Shown here: positions 35,185-42,945 of the stretch, one piece after another | Layout of the letters: every line of letters begins with the position of its first letter | Numbering within the stretch: the stretch's first letter is position 1 | Source of the DNA: Bacteroidota bacterium | Lineage (GTDB): Bacteria > Bacteroidota > Bacteroidia > AKYH767-A > 2013-40CM-41-45 | NCBI GenBank assembly: GCA_016720935.1 | Contig: JADKJP010000006.1 | Span: 558,001 to 622,000, forward strand | DNA length: 64,000 nucleotides | Direction of reading: 5' to 3' | The notes under the pieces: model-generated | Told to the model about the DNA's origin: nothing | What the model saw: the letters and a program-made list of their open reading frames with translations, nothing else | The model's database searches: none | Translations under genes and position numbers: made by a program

Positions 35185-36102
35185 TTGAAAACAATTCTGG
35201 TAACCGGAAGCAACGGTTTGTTGGGACAAAAAATTATTTATGCACTTCTTGGAAGAAGTGATGTTCGCTGTATCAGTACATCGAAAGGCGCGAACAGAAT
35301 GAAAGTGAAGGAAGGCTATGTGTATGAGGAGCTGGATATTTGTGACAAAGAGCAGGTTCTGAAGATTTTCGAAAAACACCGTCCGGATGCGGTAATCAAT
35401 ACTGCTGCTTTAACCAATGTGGATGCCTGCGAGAACCGCAAAGAGGAAGCCTGGCAGCTGAATGTTACCGCTGTCGAAAACCTGATTGAAGCGAGCGCAA
35501 AATACGGAACACATCTGGTTCATCTTTCTACTGATTTTGTCTTTGACGGCGAAAACGGACCGTACGTTGAAACAGATGTTCCAAATCCGCAGAGTTATTA
35601 CGCGATGACAAAATATGAAGCGGAGAAAAGACTCGCCGCGAGTAATTTGTCCTGGGCAATCTTGCGGACCATTATCATTTATGGTGTAGTGGATGATAAC
35701 AGCAGAAGCAATGTTGTCTTGTGGACCATCAATTCATTACGTGATAAGAAAACCATCAACGTCATCAACGACCAGTACCGTTCACCCACCCTGGCGGAAG
35801 ACCTCGCGGATGCATGTATCGAAGCCTCGCTGAGAAAAGCAAAAGGAATTTTTCATGTCTCCGGCCGGGAAGTGATGTGTATTCTCGACATGGTGCGTAT
35901 TGTCTCCGGATATTTCGGACTCGATCAGGAATACATCAACCCGATTTCTTCCGCTTCACTTAACCAACCTGCTAAAAGACCACCGGTAACCGGATTTATA
36001 ATTCAAAAAGCAGAGCGTGACTTGGGATTTAAGCCTGTTACTTTTTTGCAAGGATTGGAAGTGGTGAGAAAGCAATTGAAGAGTTGCGGGGTTGAGGTTT
36101 GA
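35185..36102 (+). CDS. NAD(P)-dependent sugar reductase (RmlD/dTDP-4-dehydrorhamnose reductase-like)
   Basis: SDR-type protein of 305 residues with KTILVTGSNGLLGQKII (GxxGxxG), NTAALTNVDACE, HLSTDFVFDGENGPYVETD, YYAMTKYEAEKRL (catalytic YxxxK), and DQYRSPTLAEDLA. These are RmlD-family motifs; RmlD makes dTDP-rhamnose, but the lack of rmlA, rmlB and rmlC nearby leaves the substrate open. Translation begins at TTG 35185, since the Rossmann loop follows directly and no ATG is available. It lies 12 bases after the K+ channel gene, probably in one transcript. Confidence 0.82.
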   Translation: MKTILVTGSNGLLGQKIIYALLGRSDVRCISTSKGANRMKVKEGYVYEELDICDKEQVLKIFEKHRPDAVINTAALTNVDACENRKEEAWQLNVTAVENLIEASAKYGTHLVHLSTDFVFDGENGPYVETDVPNPQSYYAMTKYEAEKRLAASNLSWAILRTIIIYGVVDDNSRSNVVLWTINSLRDKKTINVINDQYRSPTLAEDLADACIEASLRKAKGIFHVSGREVMCILDMVRIVSGYFGLDQEYINPISSASLNQPAKRPPVTGFIIQKAERDLGFKPVTFLQGLEVVRKQLKSCGVEV

Positions 36103-36124
36103 TATTGTGGATGTTTTTCTGAAA

Positions 36125-36616
36125 TTATTTTAATCCAACAGGCACCCAAATTTCCTCCTCCGAATCCGGATGATTTTGTTTGTACTTACTCCCGAGAATT
36201 TCAAAATGAGGCCGGGCGTCGAGGTGAAATTCTGATTGAGGCAGATATGAATTGAAAATATACTGAAAAGCCTCGGCTGCATTTTTTGTATCACCAGTAT
36301 AAGTAAATACCGCGTACAAGCCGGATGATAAAATAAGTGTCTCCATGCCTTCGGGAACATTGTCAAAATTCTCAACCTCGACAGTTGCCCATCGTTCAAA
36401 TTCTTTTTTTGGATCGAATTGAGAATGAAAATTCAAAGGAAACACAGCGACTGAATACAGCTCCTCTCCAATTCTGTTTGCAATAGAATTCCGCAAAGGC
36501 ATAAACCTTTGCCAGAGCTCGGTGACGGTGTAATTTACATAAGACAAAGTCTTGTGCATTCCGACCAGTTTCTTTTCAGGAAGCATTTTAATTTCTGGTA
36601 CCGGGTTTATCGGCAT
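36125..36616 (-). CDS. GyrI-like small-molecule binding protein
   Basis: Protein of 163 residues with a single effector-binding domain of the GyrI/BmrR type: EKKLVGMHKTLSYVNYTVTELWQRFMPLRNSI, EELYSVAVFPLNFHSQFDPKKEFERWATVEV and GLYAVFTYTGDTKNAAEAFQYIFNSYLPQSE, ending IWVPVG. There is no DNA-binding helix-turn-helix. Such stand-alone domains bind drugs or other ligands, or hydrolyse them in some cases. The gene is separated from its neighbours and lies opposite to them. Confidence 0.85.
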   Translation of the reverse strand: MPINPVPEIKMLPEKKLVGMHKTLSYVNYTVTELWQRFMPLRNSIANRIGEELYSVAVFPLNFHSQFDPKKEFERWATVEVENFDNVPEGMETLILSSGLYAVFTYTGDTKNAAEAFQYIFNSYLPQSEFHLDARPHFEILGSKYKQNHPDSEEEIWVPVGLK

Positions 36617-36727
36617 GTGAAAAATATTTTTTCCAAGATAAAGAATTTGAATTTATGAAAGTGATTTAAACAAATACGCTTTGCTCTAAATCGCCTGGTT
36701 CAAATTGAAAAAAAATCACAAAATGGA

Positions 36728-38200
36728 TTATTGCACTTTAAAAAACTTCTGAATCCACAATCCTTTATCGGTTTCCATTTGCAAAATGTACAATCCTTGT
36801 TGAAGCGAAGAAGTATTTACCTCTATGTATTCTCCGTTTTTCAAAATTGAAAAATCAGATTGAATTGTTTTCCCAAGAAGGTCAGTGATTGCGAGACTTT
36901 TCAAAGGTTCTTTTGAAAAATTTTGAATGTATAAAATATCACGAACAGGGTTTGGGAAAAGTGTGTATCGAGTGAAATGGATAGTATTTGAAGAGATGTT
37001 GGTAGGCAAGCTGTCGCAGGATGTACCACCCATAGCTCCGAGCTCATAGAAGGGTAGGTTTGGAACAGAAGCCTCGTTGTAACATGGCAATACTATGCTG
37101 TGTTGTTGTACATCGCACGCAATACCAAGACTGTCGGGATGGTTAATCACATGCATATGTTGTGCTCCACCAAATGAGGCAATATATATTTTGCCGTCTG
37201 AGCCTAATTGGGACAATGCAAAGGCATTGGCAAATGGATCAGCAAATCCATCCCAAACAGCAACGGTATCCTTACTTGCTGAAATGTTGGTAGCCTGTAA
37301 ATTGTACTGGTACAAATTCTGGCGATCTGAAATATATAGCAAATTAGAATTTGGTGAAAAACAGCAGCCCGCACCAACATAAAGATGAGGCATTGAAATA
37401 TGGATGTGATTACTTAGCAGTCCAGTACATCTATCAAAATCGAACAATTCAAGATCATTGTAGCTATCATAACTTGCAAATTTTAAACCGTTAGACGAAA
37501 ATATTGCCTGACCTACATCATGTTTGATGATACCAATATTTTGAATAAACGGTCCAATCAAGGAATCATTGGCAATTAGATAGGAATAGAATGAATCATT
37601 GTCCTGCCCATGAAAAAAGAGCCACCAGTCCCTTCCATTTCCATGTTTAACGGCTGAAATCTCGCCTTGCATAAATTGACCGGCAATGATGAATTGATTT
37701 TTTAAAGTAACGGCACCCAGCCCGGAATTTAGTGACATATCAATTACATGGAATAATAAGGAATCTCCATTTCGGGTGGTATAATCAACGGCCATCTGAA
37801 ATAAAAAATATTTATTGCTGTCAGTACTAAAAGGAATTGCAATTGCACCTTGCAGATTAGGTAAACCAAATTCATAATAATCATCTCTAAATGGACCGGG
37901 TATTAATCCACTGCCATTCATCATCGTATCTCCGCTGGCATCTGCAATGAAATCTCCATTCGTAGAAAATAACATATTGCCCCCGACATCACAAATAGAA
38001 GCGTTCAATTCGAACATGTTAATTTGTGTGGACCCTGGTTGAGGAATGAGCGTCATGCTTCCTCCTGTAAAATCCATTTGAAAAACTGTTCCTCCTCCTT
38101 GCCAATATCCTATTTGCCATGCATTTCTTCTGCCCTGAGAGTATGAAGAATGGTTTAAAATAATAAGGATGAGGAACAGGTTTCTTCTCAAGACCTTCAT
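36728..38200 (-). CDS. Secreted protein with type IX sorting domain
   Basis: Protein of 490 residues. Signal peptide (about 1-22, ending YSQG), a long beta-rich region with WD/propeller-like repeats (FSTNGDFIADASGDTMM, YISDRQNLYQYNL, KIYIASFGGAQHMHVIN), then a type A sorting domain of about 80 residues: TLFPNPVRDILYIQN, ITDLLGKTIQ, VNTSSLQQGLYILQMET and KFFKVQ. It is therefore likely cargo of the PorU/PorV system in this window. The enzymatic role, if any, is unknown. Cys-containing QH pattern is not conserved in a way I recognise. Confidence 0.88.
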   Translation of the reverse strand: MKVLRRNLFLILIILNHSSYSQGRRNAWQIGYWQGGGTVFQMDFTGGSMTLIPQPGSTQINMFELNASICDVGGNMLFSTNGDFIADASGDTMMNGSGLIPGPFRDDYYEFGLPNLQGAIAIPFSTDSNKYFLFQMAVDYTTRNGDSLLFHVIDMSLNSGLGAVTLKNQFIIAGQFMQGEISAVKHGNGRDWWLFFHGQDNDSFYSYLIANDSLIGPFIQNIGIIKHDVGQAIFSSNGLKFASYDSYNDLELFDFDRCTGLLSNHIHISMPHLYVGAGCCFSPNSNLLYISDRQNLYQYNLQATNISASKDTVAVWDGFADPFANAFALSQLGSDGKIYIASFGGAQHMHVINHPDSLGIACDVQQHSIVLPCYNEASVPNLPFYELGAMGGTSCDSLPTNISSNTIHFTRYTLFPNPVRDILYIQNFSKEPLKSLAITDLLGKTIQSDFSILKNGEYIEVNTSSLQQGLYILQMETDKGLWIQKFFKVQ

Positions 38201-38456
38201 GGAAACGAAATTTTAATATTATTTCTTCTAGGGTTTCAAAAAGTAAACACTGATGGTCCAGTCCCAAAGTTAGTCGAAAATAAATTGTAAAAAAAGAATA
38301 CTTCAAACTTCCTGTTGATGGATATTTGTTTAGTGAGAAATTCTAAAGGTTTGGATTATGACTCATGTGATTTCAAATAGAATTTCAAACCTATTCGAGC
38401 CATAGATTTATTGAAAATAATCACCCGCTTATATTGGTTGCAGTTCTTGCATAATC

Positions 38457-39443
38457 TTGATTCATTTGCAAGACAACATTCCAAATCATCCTTCGAAAAA
38501 AATCAAATTGAAAAAGAAGAAAAGAATACTAGATCCTGTCTGGACAGATTATTTTACTTTTTCGAAACGGGAGAGAAAAGGTTTGATAGTTCTACTGGTC
38601 ATCATCATAGCCCAATGCACTGGTATTTTCTTCTTGCATTATTTTCCTTATGAAAGAGAACCTATCGATCTGACTGCATATAATTCTGAACTGGAGAGAT
38701 TGATCATCCGTGATTCGCTTGCCATCAAAAAACCAGATTCCTTTTCTTCATTTGAAAAAAAAGTTGATGCTTCTGAACAAATCAGAAAACTTTTCGCATT
38801 TGATCCGAATAGCATTGGCAAAACAGAGTGGGAGCAATTGGGTTTAAGTTCAAAGCAAGTCGCGACGATAGTGAACTTTGTTTCAAAGGGTGGAAAATTC
38901 AGAATGAAAGAGGATCTGAAAAAAGTTTATGGATTTAAAAATGCTGATTACAATCGTTTGCAAACCTATATCTCTTTGCCTGATTCAGGAACCTATTATT
39001 CCGATAAAAAGGCAGCGAAAGAAAAGAAGAAGGAAGCTCTTCATGTTGATTTGGCCAAAGCTGATTCTCTTGAAATTCTCAAGCTCCCCGGAATTGGTCC
39101 GGGCTTTACTCACCGGATCATTGCCTACCGAAACAAACTGGGCGGGTTCTACTCATTGGAGCAGTTGCATGAGGTGTGGGGATTCAGCGATAGTTTGTAC
39201 ACTACCTTAACAGGACTGGTGTATTTATCAGACACTGTTCCCTTCAATCCCTTGCGCATCAACACTATTTCAAAGGAAGAGTTAAAATCTCATCCCTATG
39301 TCGGTTACAAACTTGCCGGCTTGCTAATCAATTACCGGGACCAGCATGGTGCTTTTAAGAGTCTGGATGACTTCCGAAACCTGCCCTTGATAACTGAAGA
39401 AAATCTCCGTAAACTTGCGCCTTACTTAAAATTCAGGGACTGA
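38457..39443 (+). CDS. ComEA-like helix-hairpin-helix protein
   Basis: Membrane-anchored protein of 328 residues with a transmembrane helix near 42-62 (GLIVLLVIIIAQCTGIFFLHYF). Three helix-hairpin-helix units follow: FDPNSIGKTEWEQLGLSSKQVATIVNF, DLAKADSLEILKLPGIGPGFTHRIIAYR and INTISKEELKSHPYVGYKLAGLLINYR. The second has the typical LPGIGPG motif of ComEA, the DNA-binding competence protein. The start codon is TTG at 38457 or a later TTG at 38508; no ATG occurs before the membrane helix. DNA uptake is possible, but no other com genes are adjacent. Confidence 0.82.
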   Translation: MIHLQDNIPNHPSKKIKLKKKKRILDPVWTDYFTFSKRERKGLIVLLVIIIAQCTGIFFLHYFPYEREPIDLTAYNSELERLIIRDSLAIKKPDSFSSFEKKVDASEQIRKLFAFDPNSIGKTEWEQLGLSSKQVATIVNFVSKGGKFRMKEDLKKVYGFKNADYNRLQTYISLPDSGTYYSDKKAAKEKKKEALHVDLAKADSLEILKLPGIGPGFTHRIIAYRNKLGGFYSLEQLHEVWGFSDSLYTTLTGLVYLSDTVPFNPLRINTISKEELKSHPYVGYKLAGLLINYRDQHGAFKSLDDFRNLPLITEENLRKLAPYLKFRD

Positions 39444-39541
39444 GTTGCTCCTGAGCGTTTTTTCTGTTTGATTCTTTTTACAGGAAAATCGCAAAGGAAT
39501 TTCTCTTTCCGGTCGCAAAATTTTACAATTCTGATTTTCTG

Positions 39542-40099
39542 ATGTCACAAACCATTCAACCGGTATCTACACAATTGCAGGAACGTCTGCGTACAGTGAT
39601 CCGTGATGTTCCGGATTTTCCAAAGCCGGGAATTCTGTTTAAAGACATTACGCCAATTCTGCTCGACGTAGATCTTTGTAAAGATATTGTCGATGGAATG
39701 TACAGTGCCTTCGCTGATCAGAAAATCGACGGGATTGTCGGAGTGGAAAGTCGTGGTTTTCTCTTCGGCTTAATGCTCGCGCAAAAATTCAGAGTCCCTT
39801 TTATCCCGATCCGGAAAAAAGGAAAGCTTCCATACAAAACCGTTTCTTACGAATATCAGCTGGAGTATGGTTCCGCTACGATGGAAGTACACGCGGATGC
39901 GATTTCCGCCGGAAGTAATTTGCTTGTTCATGATGATTTGCTCGCAACAGGTGGAACCGCAGCTGCTGCCGCGGAACTCATCCGCGGACAGGGTGGAAGT
40001 GTAGCGGGATTTTGTTTCCTGGTTTCTCTGGGTTTTCTGAATGGTCAACAGGTGTTGAACCAGTATTCACCAAAAACGATTAGTCTTATTAACTATTAA
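39542..40099 (+). CDS. apt: Adenine phosphoribosyltransferase
   Basis: Purine salvage enzyme that turns adenine and PRPP into AMP; cytosolic. Protein of 185 residues with RDVPDFPKPGILFKDITP at the start (residues about 19-36), GVESRGFLFG, RKKGKLPYKT and the PRPP-binding motif VHDDLLATGGTA near 128-139. All residues expected of a functional enzyme are present. It is followed after 11 bases by an acyl-CoA dehydrogenase gene, probably in one transcript. Confidence 0.96.
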   Translation: MSQTIQPVSTQLQERLRTVIRDVPDFPKPGILFKDITPILLDVDLCKDIVDGMYSAFADQKIDGIVGVESRGFLFGLMLAQKFRVPFIPIRKKGKLPYKTVSYEYQLEYGSATMEVHADAISAGSNLLVHDDLLATGGTAAAAAELIRGQGGSVAGFCFLVSLGFLNGQQVLNQYSPKTISLINY

Positions 40100-40110
40100 T
40101 AAATTGATTT

Positions 40111-41250
40111 ATGGAGTTCAAGCAGACTGAAAACCAGTCAATGATTGCGGAAACCATCCGGAAATTCGCGGAGACACACATCCGTCCGGATATGATGAAA
40201 TGGGATGAAGAGCAGATTTTCCCTGTGGAAACATTCAAGAAAATGGGAGAGCTCGGATTGATGGGGATTCTTGTGCCACACAAATACGGCGGCGCGGAAC
40301 TGAGTTATTTCGAATACATCACCGCGATTGTGGAAGTGGCAAAAGTATGTGGCTCTGTAGGTCTTTCCATGGCCGCGCACAATTCATTGTGCACCGGACA
40401 CATCATGGCATTCGGAAATGATGAGCAAAAACAAAAATACCTGAGTAAACTTTCTACCGGAGAATGGATCGGCGCCTGGGGACTCACAGAAGCAAACACA
40501 GGAAGTGATGCCTTGCGTATGCGATGTGTCGCGAAACAGGATGGAGACCATTGGGTGCTCAACGGAACCAAAAACTGGATCACTCATGGTAAAAGTGGAG
40601 ATGTAGCGGTTGTCCTCGCCCGTACCGGTGAACTTTTGGATTCCCGTGGAATCACAGCATTTGTTGTAGAAAGAGGAACTCCCGGTTTTAAAGCCGGAAA
40701 AAAGGAGAATAAACTCGGGATGCGCGCTTCAGAAACAGCGGAATTGGTTTTTGAAGATTGCCGGATCCACAAAAGCCAGGTTTTGGGTGAAATAGGAGAA
40801 GGCTTTATCCAGGCTATGAAAGTCCTGGATGGAGGTCGAATCTCCATTGCTGCCCTTTCAATTGGGATTGCCAAGGGTGCTTATGAAGCTGCTTTGAAAT
40901 ATTCCAAAGAAAGAGAACAATTTGGCAAGCCAATCAGTGAATTTCAGGCAATTGCGTTCAAATTGGCCGACATGGCGACCCAAATCGAGGCTGCAGAATT
41001 GCTCACTTATCAGGCTGCTGATCTGAAGAATAAACACCAGAAATGTACAAAAGAGAGCGCTTTCGCCAAATATTACGCTTCGGAAGTAGCAGTAAGGGTT
41101 TCCACGGAAGCTGTCCAGATCTTCGGGGGCTACGGTTATACCAAGGATTTCCCGGTTGAGAAATTCTACAGGGACTCCAAGCTCTGTACGATCGGGGAAG
41201 GAACCTCCGAAATCCAAAAACTGGTGATTTCTAGGGAAATTTTGAAGTAG
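40111..41250 (+). CDS. Acyl-CoA dehydrogenase
   Basis: FAD enzyme of beta-oxidation or a short/branched-chain CoA pathway; 379 residues, full length. GAWGLTEANTGSDA, NWITHGKSGDVAVVLAR, FVVERGTPGFKAGKKENKLGMRASETAELVFEDCR and YSKEREQFGKPISEFQAIAFKLADMA are standard motifs. QIFGGYGYTKDFPVEKFYRDSKLCTIGEGTSEIQ contains the FAD/substrate loop; the catalytic base is in the C-terminal part. The substrate chain length cannot be told from sequence here. It is co-directional with apt. Confidence 0.95.
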   Translation: MEFKQTENQSMIAETIRKFAETHIRPDMMKWDEEQIFPVETFKKMGELGLMGILVPHKYGGAELSYFEYITAIVEVAKVCGSVGLSMAAHNSLCTGHIMAFGNDEQKQKYLSKLSTGEWIGAWGLTEANTGSDALRMRCVAKQDGDHWVLNGTKNWITHGKSGDVAVVLARTGELLDSRGITAFVVERGTPGFKAGKKENKLGMRASETAELVFEDCRIHKSQVLGEIGEGFIQAMKVLDGGRISIAALSIGIAKGAYEAALKYSKEREQFGKPISEFQAIAFKLADMATQIEAAELLTYQAADLKNKHQKCTKESAFAKYYASEVAVRVSTEAVQIFGGYGYTKDFPVEKFYRDSKLCTIGEGTSEIQKLVISREILK

Positions 41251-41253
41251 AAT

Positions 41254-41283
41254 TTGTTGATTAGAAGGATTTCACTATTTTTG
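41254..41283 (+). promoter_or_regulatory. Promoter of rpsU
   Basis: TTG at 41254-41256 and TATTTTTG at 41276-41283 with a 19-base spacer: a good Bacteroidota promoter, 22 bases upstream of the rpsU start. Confidence 0.7.
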
Positions 41284-41305
41284 CCGTCCTTATAAAAGAA
41301 TAAAC

Positions 41306-41500
41306 ATGATCATTGTACCAATTAAAGAAAACGAGTCGATCGACAAAGCCCTTAAAAAGTTCAAAAAGAAGTTTGAACGTACAGGTGTTGTTCGTGAACT
41401 TCGTCGTCGTCAGACCTTCGAAAAGCCGTCAGTAACCCGCCGTCAGCAAGTGATCCACGCGCGTTACATCGACCTCATGAAGCGTAGCAACACGCTCTGA
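41306..41500 (+). CDS. rpsU: 30S ribosomal protein S21
   Basis: Small basic ribosomal protein of 64 residues: IIVPIKENESIDKALKKFKKKFERTGVVRELRRRQTFEKPSVTRR. In Bacteroidota bS21 helps bury the 16S anti-Shine-Dalgarno tail, so that most mRNAs are not read through it. No Shine-Dalgarno sequence is seen before its own ATG. It heads the rpsU-xerC-hpf block, with a perfect terminator-type hairpin between rpsU and xerC. Confidence 0.97.
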   Translation: MIIVPIKENESIDKALKKFKKKFERTGVVRELRRRQTFEKPSVTRRQQVIHARYIDLMKRSNTL

Positions 41501-41590
41501 GCCTCGTGTAGGCGGTATCAGGATATTTGATTATCTTTACTATCAACTAATTTGTTCTGTTGAACATGTCAATGGTTGTAAAGAAATCTG

Positions 41591-41637
41591 AAGGGAAAAA
41601 ATTAATAGCAGCAATGCATTAATTTTTTCCCTTTTTT
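41591..41637 (+). terminator. Strong hairpin terminator between rpsU and xerC
   Basis: A perfect 16-base stem, AAGGGAAAAAATTAAT (41591-41606) and ATTAATTTTTTCCCTT (41618-41633), with an 11-base loop, then T's. It should end most rpsU transcription, so xerC and hpf probably need readthrough or another promoter. Confidence 0.85.
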
Positions 41638-41654
41638 AGTTCAGAGAAATCCTG

Positions 41655-42533
41655 ATGAATATTCAAAGTTTCCTTCAATACCTTCAATTCGAAAAACGAT
41701 TTTCTCCGCATACGCTGCTGGCGTATGAATCCGATCTGGAGCAGTTTTTCACCTATCAGAAAAAAGCGTACGAAGTTTCAGAGGTTTCTGAAATCAATCA
41801 TCCCATGATCCGCTCCTGGATTGTGAGTATGATGGAGCAGGGGATCACTCCACGATCCATTAACCGGAAAATAACAACACTTAAAACATATTACAAATTT
41901 CTGTTGCGGAAAGGTGAGATTCACCTGAACCCGATGCTGAAAGTGTTGTCTCCTAAAACATCCAAGCGGCTTCCCGTATATGTAGAAGAACCAAAGATGG
42001 ATCTGCTTTTTGATGAAGCAAATTTTAGCGGTGATTTTGAAGCCATTCGGGACCGGCTGATCCTGGAGTTTCTTTATGCCACCGGAATGCGTTTATCGGA
42101 ACTAATTGGTCTTACGGATAAAGACGTTGATCCTTTCCAGGGACAGTTAAAAGTTCTGGGAAAAAGAAACAAAGAGCGCATAATTCCGTTTACTACTAAG
42201 TTAAAAGGTCTGATCAAGGAATACCGGGATGAGCGGGATCAACACTTTTCTGCCGTTCCCTCGTTTTTCGTTACAGATAAAGGCAAAACACTGTACCCAA
42301 AATTGGTTTATAGAATCGTCACACGCAGGCTCGGAGAGGTAACAACGCTGGACAAGAAAAGTCCGCACATTCTTCGCCATACCTTCGCGACGCATATGCT
42401 CAACAACGGTGCAGACATCAATAGCGTAAAAGAATTACTTGGCCATGCGAATCTAAGCGCCACCCAAGTATACACTCACAATACAATAGAAAAGTTAAAA
42501 CAAGCTCACAAACAAGCCCACCCCAGGGCCTAA
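41655..42533 (+). CDS. Tyrosine recombinase XerC/XerD-like
   Basis: Site-specific recombinase of 292 residues, probably resolving chromosome dimers at dif. Catalytic set: R146 (YATGMRLSEL), K170 (VLGKRNKER), H238 and R241 (PHILRHTFATHML), H264 (LLGHANLS) and the nucleophile Tyr273 (QVYTHNT). The N-terminal SAM-like core-binding domain occupies about 1-90. It sits between rpsU and hpf, the usual place of the chromosomal Xer in Bacteroidota, so it is not a mobile-element integrase. Confidence 0.95.
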   Translation: MNIQSFLQYLQFEKRFSPHTLLAYESDLEQFFTYQKKAYEVSEVSEINHPMIRSWIVSMMEQGITPRSINRKITTLKTYYKFLLRKGEIHLNPMLKVLSPKTSKRLPVYVEEPKMDLLFDEANFSGDFEAIRDRLILEFLYATGMRLSELIGLTDKDVDPFQGQLKVLGKRNKERIIPFTTKLKGLIKEYRDERDQHFSAVPSFFVTDKGKTLYPKLVYRIVTRRLGEVTTLDKKSPHILRHTFATHMLNNGADINSVKELLGHANLSATQVYTHNTIEKLKQAHKQAHPRA

Positions 42534-42538
42534 ATTTT

Positions 42539-42544
42539 AGGAGG
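42539..42544 (+). promoter_or_regulatory. Perfect Shine-Dalgarno sequence of hpf
   Basis: AGGAGG, six bases before the ATG at 42551. It matches the CCTCCT of the 16S tail in this window exactly. Strong sites like this are rare in front of Bacteroidota genes and it overlaps the end of xerC. Confidence 0.75.
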
Positions 42545-42550
42545 ATTTCT

Positions 42551-42850
42551 ATGAAGATCAGAGTTCAATCCATTCATTTTGATGCAGATTCTAAATTACT
42601 GCAATTCATTCAGGGAAAAGTTGATAAGCTGTTGCAATTTTATGATCACATCATCGGTGGTGAAGTGTTTTTGAAAATTGACAAATCAAGCGATAACAAA
42701 AATAAAATAGTCCAGATCAAAATAGAGCTGCCCGGCAACCATATCCTGGCGAAGGAGCAGTGTCATACTTTTGAAGAGGCAACTGATTTGTGTATGGAAA
42801 CATTGTCACGTCAGATTAAACGTCACAAAGAAAAGGAAAGAGGAATCTGA
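42551..42850 (+). CDS. hpf: Ribosome hibernation promoting factor (short HPF)
   Basis: Protein of 99 residues that binds inactive ribosomes in the cytosol and forms or stabilises 100S dimers. MKIRVQSIHFDADSKLLQFIQGKVDKLLQFYDHIIGGEVFLKID is the beta-alpha start of the S30AE domain, followed by QIKIELPGNHILAKEQCHTFEEATDLCMETLSRQIKRHKEK. Only the N-terminal domain is present (short type). It is preceded by a perfect AGGAGG site, unlike rpsU. Confidence 0.94.
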   Translation: MKIRVQSIHFDADSKLLQFIQGKVDKLLQFYDHIIGGEVFLKIDKSSDNKNKIVQIKIELPGNHILAKEQCHTFEEATDLCMETLSRQIKRHKEKERGI

Positions 42851-42905
42851 TCCTTTCCGGCTTCCAAACCTGTAAGATTTACAATGATTTTTAACGAACT
42901 CCGTT

Positions 42906-42928
42906 CCATACGAAGCGTATTCGTATGG
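42906..42928 (+). promoter_or_regulatory. Perfect hairpin in front of the transglycosylase ribosome site
   Basis: CCATACGAA (42906-42914), loop GCGTA, TTCGTATGG (42920-42928): nine perfect pairs, extended by a T-A pair. No T-run follows, so it is not a normal terminator. AGGAG starts four bases later (42932), so the stem may control ribosome access or mark a mRNA end. Confidence 0.55.
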
Positions 42929-42931
42929 ATT

Positions 42932-42936
42932 AGGAG
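42932..42936 (+). promoter_or_regulatory. Shine-Dalgarno AGGAG deciding the transglycosylase start
   Basis: AGGAG is 3 bases before the ATG at 42940, too close, and 9 before the ATG at 42946, a normal distance. I therefore favour 42946 as the start. Confidence 0.6.
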
Positions 42937-42945
42937 AAAATGTCT

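Noticed and set aside
38411..38653. Plus-strand frame over the start of the helix-hairpin-helix gene
   Set aside because: It is another frame of that gene; the HhH motifs sit in the 38457 frame.
41655..42533. XerC-like gene as a sign of a mobile element
   Set aside because: It sits in the normal rpsU-hpf block, so it is the chromosomal recombinase.
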